From Cloacibacterium sp964530915 (lineage in GTDB: Bacteria; Bacteroidota; Bacteroidia; Flavobacteriales; Weeksellaceae): a stretch of DNA of 64,000 bases. Shown piece by piece: positions 16,411 through 23,231 of this stretch. The stretch is taken from contig CAZHCK010000001.1 of NCBI GenBank assembly GCA_964530915.1, positions 1 through 64,000 on the forward strand. The letters are read 5' to 3'. A model generated the notes under the pieces. The model was not told the origin of the DNA and did no database searches. It worked only from the letters and a program-made list of their open reading frames with translations. How positions within the stretch are numbered: position 1 is the stretch's first letter; each line of letters begins with the position of its first letter. Made by a program: the position numbers and the translations under genes.

Positions 16411-17058
16411 TTACTCACTGAAAACTTCTTCTAAAATTTTAGAAACTTCCTTGGCTTTAGTTACTGGGAAAAGATGTGTTCCGCCTTTTATCACATAATT
16501 AGGTTTAGAATTTTTTACAGGAAAAACAATGTCTTTATCTGCTAAAATTTGGATAACGTTTTTATCCTCTTCATGTTTCCATTCTAAGATTTTATTGATA
16601 CTCCATTTCAAATATGTAGGATTTTGCACCTTGAAATATTGCCAAAGTTTAGGATTATTTGGGTCAAATAATTTTCTGAAAAAGGCATAAGATTTTATCG
16701 TTTTTTCGGAGAAATAGCTTTCGGGAAGTTTCGCAAAAATTCTAGAGCTTTTTGCCAAATGGAAGGTAATAGACATTTCTTTATCAGATTTTATACTTCC
16801 CAGAATGACTACTTTTTCTGCGGGTTTCAGTTTATGAATTTCTTGCACCATAATTCCGCCAAAAGAATAACCCAATAGACAGAATTTTTCGCTTACATCT
16901 ACTTTTTCGGCCATTCTATTGACATAGTTTTCGAAACTTTCATTGTAATTAGGAATTAACCAATCGATGTAGATGATTTCGGTAAATTTTTTAGGAAACT
17001 GAATGTATTCAAAAATACTTCCATCTGCTCCCAATCCACTGATGACATATAATTTCAT
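16411..17058 (-). CDS. Alpha/beta hydrolase
   Basis: A 215-residue alpha/beta hydrolase fold protein without signal peptide. The nucleophile elbow is GYSFGG (Ser in LLGYSFGGIMVQE), the likely acid Asp is in LADKDIVFP and the catalytic His is in KGGTHLFPV near the C-terminus. The substrate cannot be read from the sequence. It is convergent with mlaD with no spacing between the stops, so mlaD transcripts read antisense into it. Confidence 0.8.
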   Translation of the reverse strand: MKLYVISGLGADGSIFEYIQFPKKFTEIIYIDWLIPNYNESFENYVNRMAEKVDVSEKFCLLGYSFGGIMVQEIHKLKPAEKVVILGSIKSDKEMSITFHLAKSSRIFAKLPESYFSEKTIKSYAFFRKLFDPNNPKLWQYFKVQNPTYLKWSINKILEWKHEEDKNVIQILADKDIVFPVKNSKPNYVIKGGTHLFPVTKAKEVSKILEEVFSE

Positions 17059-17108
17059 GCGATTATTAGCTTAGTAATTCTGTATAAATTTACAGATTAA
17101 AAACAAAA

Positions 17109-17135
17109 AATCCTAAAGAAATTTTCTTTAGGATT
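17109..17135 (-). terminator. Terminator of the YceI gene
   Basis: AATCCTAAAGAAA pairs with TTTCTTTAGGATT, followed on the minus strand by TTTTTTGTTTTT. Confidence 0.8.
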
Positions 17136-17159
17136 CTCTAAAAACACAATTGAAAAAAA

Positions 17160-17723
17160 CTATTTCGCTGTTAGTTTAACAACCAAATCTATATCGTCTT
17201 TTACTACTACATCTTGCATAGTAGATTTATAAGCTATGTCCCATTTTTGTCTGTCGATAGTAAATTTATCAGATTCTAAAGTTACCACGCCGTTTTTAAC
17301 TGAAATTTTAGCAGGGAAAGAAACTGCATTAGTTTTTCCTTTAGCAGTAAGATTTCCTGTAACGATGCTTTTACCATTAGCTCCTTTTTTCACTGAAGTG
17401 ATTTTGAAAGTAGCAGTAGGATATTTATCAACTTCGAAGAAATCGCCATTTTTAAGGTGACCGTTTAATTTTTGTTGATACTCACCTTGTAAATCAGTAG
17501 CGTTAATAGAAGTCATATCTAATACAAAAGTACCTCCAACTAGAGCGTTTTTCTTTAAAACTACAGTTCCGTTTTTCACGTTTACAGTTCCATCGTGAGA
17601 AGACGCTTCAGTTTTAGCGATTTTATAACCCCACCAGTGAACGTCAGAAGAAACTACTTTTTTAGCTTGTCCGAAAGCTAACCCTGATACCAATACTAAT
17701 GATAATGCAATTTTTTTAATCAT
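17160..17723 (-). CDS. YceI family secreted lipid-binding protein
   Basis: A 187-residue protein with signal peptide (MIKKIALSLVLVSGLAFGQ) and a single YceI lipocalin-like barrel. The typical SDVHWWGYKIAKTEASSHDGTVNVKNG start and the TATFKITSVKKG and VTGNLTAKGKTNAVSFPAKI strands are visible. YceI proteins bind long isoprenoid-type lipids in the periplasm in the structures known. A TACGTTTG promoter element lies 24 bp upstream and a terminator follows, so it is monocistronic. Two further YceI-like genes are at 32226 and 34229. Confidence 0.88.
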   Translation of the reverse strand: MIKKIALSLVLVSGLAFGQAKKVVSSDVHWWGYKIAKTEASSHDGTVNVKNGTVVLKKNALVGGTFVLDMTSINATDLQGEYQQKLNGHLKNGDFFEVDKYPTATFKITSVKKGANGKSIVTGNLTAKGKTNAVSFPAKISVKNGVVTLESDKFTIDRQKWDIAYKSTMQDVVVKDDIDLVVKLTAK

Positions 17724-17747
17724 AATCTTTTTATTTTTTTAATGAGA

Positions 17748-17755
17748 CAAACGTA
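17748..17755 (-). promoter_or_regulatory. Promoter -7 element of the YceI gene
   Basis: The minus strand reads TACGTTTG, matching TAnnTTTG. Confidence 0.55.
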
Positions 17756-17834
17756 GTCTTATTCCTGATACGAAGTCATTGATGTATGTTAAGAAATTTC
17801 AATTTCTATATTTAATTTCTTCTATCAATAAAAA

Positions 17835-17861
17835 ACTTCGCTTGAATGGCTCAAGCGAAGT
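17835..17861 (-). terminator. Hairpin, probably a minus-strand terminator
   Basis: ACTTCGCTTGA pairs exactly with TCAAGCGAAGT over a 5-nt loop, with a T run on the minus-strand side. It is the second stop signal downstream of the 41-residue gene. A 24-codon frame on the plus strand follows at 17884-17958, but I see no promoter for it. Confidence 0.6.
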
Positions 17862-18016
17862 CTAACATAAAAACTTAAAAATTATGAAAATAGTTATAAA
17901 ATTGAGACTTCAAAGAAAGCCGTATACATTTTATAAGTTATTATCTTTCATTTCATAAAGTTACAGTTTTTATCTGAAATATTCAAATAATAAACATCTG
18001 AGTTTTATCACTAAAA

Positions 18017-18050
18017 AGCTCCCGAAAGTTAAAATAACATCTCGAGAGCT
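18017..18050 (-). terminator. Terminator after the 41-residue gene
   Basis: AGCTCCCGA and TCGAGAGCT pair with one mismatch over a long loop, followed on the minus strand by TTTTTAG. Confidence 0.55.
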
Positions 18051-18097
18051 AAAAAATTAAATAATTGAGAAAACTGATTTATGTTGAAACTATAGTG

Positions 18098-18223
18098 TTA
18101 TAGCGTAGATTTTACTTGCGGTTTAGATTTCTTGTTCAAGAATCTATTCATCAAATAATTAATAGCAATCGGAGCTACATAAGCTAAAATCGCAGTGAAT
18201 ATTTTTGATCTTACCTTTTTCAT
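18098..18223 (-). CDS. 41-residue small membrane protein
   Basis: An ATG at 18223 opens a 41-residue frame with a basic start (MKKVRSK), one clear hydrophobic segment (IFTAILAYVAPIAINYLM) and a basic tail (NRFLNKKSKPQVKS). This positive-hydrophobic-positive pattern fits a single-pass inner-membrane microprotein. A terminator-like hairpin follows at 18017-18050. I do not recognise the family. It occupies most of what would otherwise be a 660-bp empty gap between the YceI gene and fhs. Confidence 0.55.
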   Translation of the reverse strand: MKKVRSKIFTAILAYVAPIAINYLMNRFLNKKSKPQVKSTL

Positions 18224-18332
18224 AATTTTGTTTTTATATTTTGTGATTGGTGCTTTTTGTTGATACAAAGATTCTACAAATCCATGAAAAATATTTTATA
18301 GAATTTCCATAAATATTTACAGAATTTCACAA

Positions 18333-18360
18333 AAAAACCGACTTTATAAAAAGTCGGTTT
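18333..18360 (-). terminator. Rho-independent terminator of fhs
   Basis: AAACCGACTTT and AAAGTCGGTTT pair over a short loop, followed on the minus strand by a run of T. Confidence 0.85.
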
Positions 18361-18382
18361 GTTATTTTATATGGTCTAAAGA

Positions 18383-20059
18383 TTAACTTAATCCAGTAAT
18401 GACACCATCTTTGTCTATATTCATTCCTTCTGCTGCTGGAATACTTGGCAAACCAGGCATTCTCATCATATCTCCTAAAATTGGGATAATGAATCCTGCT
18501 CCTGCTGCAAATTCAAATTCACGAACAGTCACTTTGAAACCAGTTGGTCTTCCGATTTTTTTCTCATCATCAGTTAAAGATTTTTGAGTTTTTGCCATAC
18601 AAATCGGTAGCTTATCCAGTCCAAGTTCATAAATGGATTTTAATTGATTTTTAGCTTTCTGAGAAAATACAGCGCTGTCTGCTCCATAAACTTCTTTGGC
18701 AATTGTTTCGATTTTGTGCTCCACAGAATCTTCTACACTATATAAAGGTTTAAAATTATTACCGCAGTTAAATGCACAACTAGCTACTTCTTCTGCAAGT
18801 GCTTTCATGCCTTCTCCACCCATCGTAAATTCATCTGCGAGAATGGCTTTCACTCCTAATTTTTCACATTCTGCTTTTACAAAATTGATTTCTTCTTCTG
18901 AATCTGTTGCAAAATGATTAATCGCTACAATTGGTTTTAATTGCCATTTAAATCCGTTTTCGATATGTTTTTTAAGGTTTTCAATTCCTTTTTCTACTGC
19001 TGCAAGATTCGGTTTTTCGTATTCGCCTTTTTTAGCACCACCGTGATATCTTAAAGCTCTAATGGTAGCCACCAAAACATAAGCATCTGGTTTTAAATTT
19101 CCATAATATCCTTTGATGTGCATGAATTTTTCTGCTCCCAAATCTGCTCCAAAACCTGCTTCTGTTACCACAAAATCTGCTAAAGAAAGTCCCATTTTAG
19201 TAGCGATAATCGTGTTGGTTCCTTGCGCAATATTCGCGAAAGGACCACCATGAAGAATCGCTGGATTTCCTTCTAAAGTCTGTACTAAATTCGGACGAAT
19301 AGCGTCTTTTAATAAAATCGCCATCGCTCCTTGAGCATTTAAATCTCTGGCGTAAATTGGTTTTTTATCAAAAGTATAGCCTACAAAAATATTTCCTAAT
19401 CTGTTTTTTAAATCCTCGAAATCTTTAGAAAGACAAAGAATCGCCATCACTTCTGATGCTGGTGTAATATTGAAACCTTCTTCACGCGTAATTCCATTAT
19501 TAGAACCGCCCAAACCTACTACAATATGACGAAGACTTCTATCGTTCATATCCATTACACGTTTCCAAACGATGGTTCTAGGGTCTATATTTAGGCTTCT
19601 TTTTTTATCTTGAAGATTATTATCAATGAGTGCAGAAAGTAAATTATTGGCTTTTTCTACCGCCGAAAAATCTCCTGTAAAATGCAGATTAATATCTACC
19701 ATCGGAATAACTTGTGCGTAACCACCACCTGCTGCTCCACCTTTTATCCCGAAAACCGGACCTAAACTTGGCTCACGTAAAACTGCGATGGCTTTTTTAC
19801 CGATTTTGTTCAATCCGTCACACAAACCTACAGAAACAGTGGTTTTTCCTTCACCAGCTGGAGTGGGATTTATCGCTGAAACCAAAATCAGTTTAGATTT
19901 TTTAATATTTTCTTCGTTGATGTATTTTAAAGGAATTTTCGCTTTGTATTTCCCGTAATACTCTAAATCTTCTCGGTCTATACCGATTTTGTCTGCAATT
20001 TCTCTAATATGTTTAATATCTGCCGATTGCGCTATTTCTAAGTCTGTAGGAAAGCTCAT
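18383..20059 (-). CDS. fhs: Formate-tetrahydrofolate ligase
   Basis: A 558-residue enzyme that makes 10-formyl-THF from formate, THF and ATP. The P-loop TPAGEGKTTVSVGL is near residue 65, and the family signatures REPSLGPVFGIKGGAAGGGYAQVIPMVDINLHFTGDFSAV and VATIRALRYHGG are intact. The C-terminal FKVTVREFEFAAGAGFIIPILG...MPGLPSIPAA is also full. Length is normal. It stands alone between a terminator and a promoter element at 20082-20089. Confidence 0.96.
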   Translation of the reverse strand: MSFPTDLEIAQSADIKHIREIADKIGIDREDLEYYGKYKAKIPLKYINEENIKKSKLILVSAINPTPAGEGKTTVSVGLCDGLNKIGKKAIAVLREPSLGPVFGIKGGAAGGGYAQVIPMVDINLHFTGDFSAVEKANNLLSALIDNNLQDKKRSLNIDPRTIVWKRVMDMNDRSLRHIVVGLGGSNNGITREEGFNITPASEVMAILCLSKDFEDLKNRLGNIFVGYTFDKKPIYARDLNAQGAMAILLKDAIRPNLVQTLEGNPAILHGGPFANIAQGTNTIIATKMGLSLADFVVTEAGFGADLGAEKFMHIKGYYGNLKPDAYVLVATIRALRYHGGAKKGEYEKPNLAAVEKGIENLKKHIENGFKWQLKPIVAINHFATDSEEEINFVKAECEKLGVKAILADEFTMGGEGMKALAEEVASCAFNCGNNFKPLYSVEDSVEHKIETIAKEVYGADSAVFSQKAKNQLKSIYELGLDKLPICMAKTQKSLTDDEKKIGRPTGFKVTVREFEFAAGAGFIIPILGDMMRMPGLPSIPAAEGMNIDKDGVITGLS

Positions 20060-20081
20060 AATATTTTAATTTGTTTATTCT

Positions 20082-20089
20082 CAAAAATA
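20082..20089 (-). promoter_or_regulatory. Promoter -7 element of fhs
   Basis: The minus strand reads TATTTTTG, 23 bp before the fhs start codon. Confidence 0.55.
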
Positions 20090-20340
20090 CAAGAATTTGA
20101 CTAAACCATGAAAATTTTACGCTTGAGATTTATCAGCCACCAAAAAATGAGAATATTTTTTATGTTTTGAGAGATTTAACTAAATAATATCAGTACAATC
20201 TAAATAAAAATGACAATCTATGAATACACTCCGAAAAACATTTTTAGATTTTTCTAAAAAATTTCTCAAAAAATCACACAAAAGTGTAATTGAATCGCAA
20301 AATAGATACCCCTATTTTTGAACATCTAAAAAGTAAAAAC

Positions 20341-20415
20341 ATGAGAACTATAAAACTACGATTTAAAAAATTTCTCCATAGACTTTTAGAATATTATAGC
20401 GTGAAGGAAACGTGA
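20341..20415 (+). CDS. Possible 24-residue basic peptide
   Basis: A 24-residue frame (MRTIKLRFKKFLHRLLEYY and a short tail) follows a good promoter: TTG at 20290-20292, 20 bp, then TATTTTTG at 20313-20320, with the ATG 20 bp further on. The product would be an amphipathic cationic helix. No ribosome site is expected in this phylum. A small RNA from the same promoter is an alternative. The rest of the gap 20060-20438 is AT-rich and otherwise empty. Confidence 0.35.
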   Translation: MRTIKLRFKKFLHRLLEYYSVKET

Positions 20416-20438
20416 GATAAAGCTCATTTTTGAGCGGT

Positions 20439-21434
20439 TTATTCTTCATAATTTTTATATGCAATTCTAAGTTTATGCATTATTCTCTTCCTTAACTTAG
20501 TAGGTTGAATAATTTTAATAGATTCTCCAAAGCCTAATATCACTCTTTCTAATTCAAAATTAATTTGAACAGAGATTTTAAAAACCGTTCCATCTTCTAA
20601 TTCTTCAATTATTTCTTGAGTATGATGAAAAGGTTTTGTTTTTACATATGGAGCATTATTTTTATCAATCCAAAAAATCACATTCATGGGTCTATTCCTT
20701 TGAGAAACAGTAACACCAATTACTTCCTTAAAAAAATGGTCTCCATCAATATTTTTATCGATATACTCTGCATTAATTTTCTCAATACTAATAACTCTAT
20801 CTAAAGCTAAAGTAAGATAAGTCATTTCCTCCCATGCAATTAAAAACCATCTGTTATTATATTCTTTCAAAAGTTGAGGATGAATGATATAGTAATTTGT
20901 TTCTCTAGCTTTAAAAGATTTATATTCGATTTTTAAAACATTTTTATTGAGGATAGCATCGTATAAAGTGTCTATAAATTCCAAGCCTTTTAATCTCTCA
21001 TTTTTGTCTAAATGAATAATGGCTTTTTGTTTTGAAGCATAAACAGAATCTTCTAATTTTTGAATTATGCCATTCATTTCCTTAAAAATAGAAAAATCTT
21101 TAAATTGTTTTAAAATTTGTACCGCATCATTCATTACTTTAATATCATTCTCATTTACTGGAATATTCTTAATGCTAAAATCAGGCTCAGAATACTTATA
21201 AAATTTTTTTTGAAAAACTTCAATAGGTGCATTATAACCCAGCTTTTCGCTGCGCATATTCTGAATATCTAACTGAACTGTTCTTTTACTCACTAAATCG
21301 TATTTCCCCTCGTATTCATACAAAGCATCAGAACAAGCGTCTATTAAATCTTCTAAAGTCCAGAGTTTAGTTCTATTTCTTAAGCAATTATCAATGGTTT
21401 TATAACGAATTAAAGCGTTTTTGTTTGAGGACAT
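20439..21434 (-). CDS. WYL-domain transcriptional regulator, divergent from rtcB
   Basis: About 331 residues from the ATG at 21434 (MSSNKNALIRYKT); the frame is open 12 codons upstream, but the internal start gives the usual regulator N-terminus. A helix-turn-helix spans about residues 5-65 (LEDLIDACSDAL... KRTVQLDIQNMR). The WYL domain is about 150-235, containing YYIIHPQLLKEYNNRWFLIAW in place of the classic WYL wording. The C-terminal WCX-type extension ends in RKRIMHKLRIAYKNY. WYL regulators are thought to sense nucleotides or nucleic acid ends, and are known partners of RNA-repair operons. Its head-to-head place beside rtcB suggests that it controls the island and itself. Confidence 0.88.
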   Translation of the reverse strand: MSSNKNALIRYKTIDNCLRNRTKLWTLEDLIDACSDALYEYEGKYDLVSKRTVQLDIQNMRSEKLGYNAPIEVFQKKFYKYSEPDFSIKNIPVNENDIKVMNDAVQILKQFKDFSIFKEMNGIIQKLEDSVYASKQKAIIHLDKNERLKGLEFIDTLYDAILNKNVLKIEYKSFKARETNYYIIHPQLLKEYNNRWFLIAWEEMTYLTLALDRVISIEKINAEYIDKNIDGDHFFKEVIGVTVSQRNRPMNVIFWIDKNNAPYVKTKPFHHTQEIIEELEDGTVFKISVQINFELERVILGFGESIKIIQPTKLRKRIMHKLRIAYKNYEE

Positions 21435-21472
21435 CTTAAAAATTTTAATAAAATTAAAAAATATTTTCAACT

Positions 21473-21490
21473 ACGCAAATAGAATGCGCA
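21473..21490. promoter_or_regulatory. Candidate operator in the WYL-rtcB intergenic region
   Basis: The 95-bp divergent gap contains the short inverted repeat CGCA-7 nt-TGCG. A near-match to the -7 element (TACTTTGC, one base short) for rtcB follows at about 21501. Binding by the WYL protein is inference. Confidence 0.3.
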
Positions 21491-21529
21491 ATTGTGTTTT
21501 TACTTTGCATCATCAAATTAGAAAAGCAA

Positions 21530-22906
21530 ATGAAAATTACAGGACAATATTTAATTGATTTAGGTTACAGACCAGCAAAATGGTTTTCTGAAGCACTGCA
21601 ATATATTAATGATAAAGATTTATCCGAAGTTGAAATTTCTGAATATTTAGAGCAGTTTCAATTACCAGAACCTATTCCTCTTAAAGAAACACCAGCCGAA
21701 TTCATTATCAATATAAAAGCAGAAAATGATGACGAAATAGAAAATGTAGGAAAAGTAATAGAAACAATGTCTGAAATGCTGAAAACTCCTACCATGATTG
21801 GCGGAGCTTTAATGCCAGATGCTTGTCCTACCGGTGAAAAAGGAATTATTCCTGTAGGTGGGGTTGCAATTGCTAAAAATGCGATTCATCCAGGAATGCA
21901 CAGTGCAGATATTTGTTGTTCTGTAATGTTGACAGATTTTGGAAAAATAGATCCAAAATTAGTTTTAGATGCAGGACATAAACACACTCATTTTGGTATA
22001 GGAGGAAGAGCAAGAGGAAATCAATTTTCTATGCCTATGGAATTGGTAGAAGAATTTAGAAATAATACTTTTTTAAATGACGAAAAATTAATCAGTACCG
22101 CAAGAGAACATCTAGGAACTCAAGGTGATGGCAACCATTTTATGTTTGTAGGAATTTCTAAAAATACTGGAAATACAATGCTTATTACTCATCACGGTTC
22201 TAGAGCACCTGGAGCATTTTTGTACGACAAAGGAATGAAGACTGCTGAAAGATTTAGAAGAGAGCTATCACCAGAAACTTTGAAAGTAAACGCATGGATT
22301 CCTTTCGAAACAGAAGAAGGACAAAGTTATTGGGAAGCACTCCAAATTATTAGAAAATGGACAAAATGCAACCACGAAACTATTCATGAAGCCGTTTTAA
22401 AAGAATTAGAAATCGAAAAAAAAGATAGATTTTGGAATGAACACAACTTTGTATTCAGAGATGGTGATTTATTTTACCATGCTAAAGGCGCAACTCCGTT
22501 AGACGAAAAATTTTTGCCGGATATTACAGGTCCAAGATTAATACCTCTGAATATGGCAGAACCTGTATTGATTGTTTCTGGAGCGACTAACGACAGAAAT
22601 TTAGGATTTGCGCCTCATGGAGCAGGGAGAAATTTCAGCAGAAGTGCCCATAAAAGAACTTTGGAGCATAAAACAAATGAAGAAGTTTTTGCTGAAGAAA
22701 CCAAAGGTTTAGACGTAAGATTTTTCTCCAATGAAATTGACATTTCTGAATTACCAAGTGCTTACAAAAATGCACAGAATGTAAGGAAACAAATGGAAGA
22801 ATTTGGCTTGGGAGAAGTCATTGATGAAGTTTTACCTTATGGCTGTATCATGGCAGGAGATTGGAAGAAAAATGCACCTTGGAAAAAGAAGAAAATTAGA
22901 AAATAA
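21530..22906 (+). CDS. rtcB: RtcB family RNA ligase
   Basis: The protein is 458 residues from the ATG at 21530; an earlier non-ATG start is less likely. RtcB joins RNA 2',3'-cyclic-phosphate or 3'-phosphate ends to 5'-OH ends using GTP and Mn2+. Visible motifs: HSADICCSVML (metal Asp and Cys), LGTQGDGNHFMFVG, the metal His pair in ITHHGSRAPG, and APHGAGRNFSRSAHK, whose His takes GMP. The form DICCS is less common than DINCGVR, and the length and insertions place it in a side branch away from the tRNA-splicing RtcB of archaea. It is followed by a tRNA-like RNA and a TerD-like gene on the same strand, with a divergent WYL regulator upstream. No archease or RtcA gene is near. Confidence 0.93.
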   Translation: MKITGQYLIDLGYRPAKWFSEALQYINDKDLSEVEISEYLEQFQLPEPIPLKETPAEFIINIKAENDDEIENVGKVIETMSEMLKTPTMIGGALMPDACPTGEKGIIPVGGVAIAKNAIHPGMHSADICCSVMLTDFGKIDPKLVLDAGHKHTHFGIGGRARGNQFSMPMELVEEFRNNTFLNDEKLISTAREHLGTQGDGNHFMFVGISKNTGNTMLITHHGSRAPGAFLYDKGMKTAERFRRELSPETLKVNAWIPFETEEGQSYWEALQIIRKWTKCNHETIHEAVLKELEIEKKDRFWNEHNFVFRDGDLFYHAKGATPLDEKFLPDITGPRLIPLNMAEPVLIVSGATNDRNLGFAPHGAGRNFSRSAHKRTLEHKTNEEVFAEETKGLDVRFFSNEIDISELPSAYKNAQNVRKQMEEFGLGEVIDEVLPYGCIMAGDWKKNAPWKKKKIRK

Positions 22907-22935
22907 AATTTTTTAAAAAAATTAAGATTAATATT

Positions 22936-23034
22936 GGCGCAGTAGCTCAGATGGTAGAGCAACGAATCACTTTTCGCTTTTGGCAAAAAAAGTTCCTAAA
23001 TAAGTGTGTCACAGGTTCGAGTCCTGTCTGCGTC
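22936..23034 (+). ncRNA. tRNA-like RNA with enlarged anticodon arm
   Basis: This begins 29 bp after the rtcB stop. The acceptor strands GGCGCAG (22936-22942) and CTGCGTC (23028-23034) pair over 7 bp. The D arm GCTC-AGATGGTA-GAGC (22945-22960) and T arm ACAGG-TTCGAGT-CCTGT (23011-23027) are canonical. Between them lie 50 nt instead of about 23. The best fold is a stem CACTT (22968-22972) with AAGTG (23002-23006) closing a 29-nt loop that contains CTTTT-GGCA-AAAAG and the motif AGTTCCTA; no normal 7-nt anticodon loop can be drawn. It is therefore probably a tRNA mimic rather than a decoding tRNA. Y RNAs such as Salmonella YrlA, also encoded beside rtcB, carry a comparable tRNA-like part. Confidence 0.7.
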
Positions 23035-23208
23035 TTTTTAAACTGATAAAAAAGTTCCTATATTTGTAACTGTTAAATACTATACTTTTCATCAGTTTAA
23101 AAAATAAATAAAGGCAAAAGGAGTTCCTATTTGACTTTCCACATTTACTCCCCGCTTTTTTATAAATATAGGTAAAAGGAGTTCCTATACATTTTAAAAT
23201 TTACTCCT
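22985..23208 (+). repeat. Four AGTTCCTA motifs at ~60-nt spacing in successive hairpins
   Basis: The octamer AGTTCCTA, each time preceded by A-rich bases (AAAA or AAAAGG), occurs at 22991, 23053, 23121 and 23180. Copy 1 is in the loop of the tRNA-like RNA. Copy 2 is inside a 13-bp perfect inverted repeat (23035-23047 with 23091-23103). Copies 3 and 4 each begin a small hairpin GGAGT...ACTCC (23119-23150 and 23178-23207). The unit GGnAAAAGGAGTTCCTAT is shared by copies 3 and 4. The array ends 24 bp before the next gene. It may be further modules of the same RNA, or protein-binding sites. Confidence 0.7.
23035..23103 (+). ncRNA. Long hairpin directly after the tRNA-like RNA
   Basis: TTTTTAAACTGAT (23035-23047) pairs exactly with ATCAGTTTAAAAA (23091-23103), closing a 43-nt loop that holds motif copy 2. 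It starts with the base after the tRNA-like acceptor stem. It could be a second RNA domain or a processing signal; it has no terminal T run on the plus strand, so it is not a plain terminator. Confidence 0.5.
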
Positions 23209-23231
23209 CACTTATTTTAAATATTTAAACA

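Noticed and set aside
18017..18050. Riboswitch in the gap between YceI and fhs
   Set aside because: Only simple hairpins are found; no known riboswitch core could be recognised, and the hairpins fit terminators.
20220..20321. 33-residue frame upstream of the 24-residue peptide
   Set aside because: The predicted promoter lies inside it, and no promoter is visible in front of it.
22936..23034. Reading the RNA after rtcB as an ordinary tRNA gene
   Set aside because: No 5-bp stem with a 7-nt loop can be formed at the anticodon position; the best local option has a 4-bp stem with a 6-nt loop.
22985..23208. CRISPR array from the repeated AGTTCCTA motif
   Set aside because: The repeat is only 8 nt (up to 18 for two copies), the spacers are not of constant length, and there are no cas genes.
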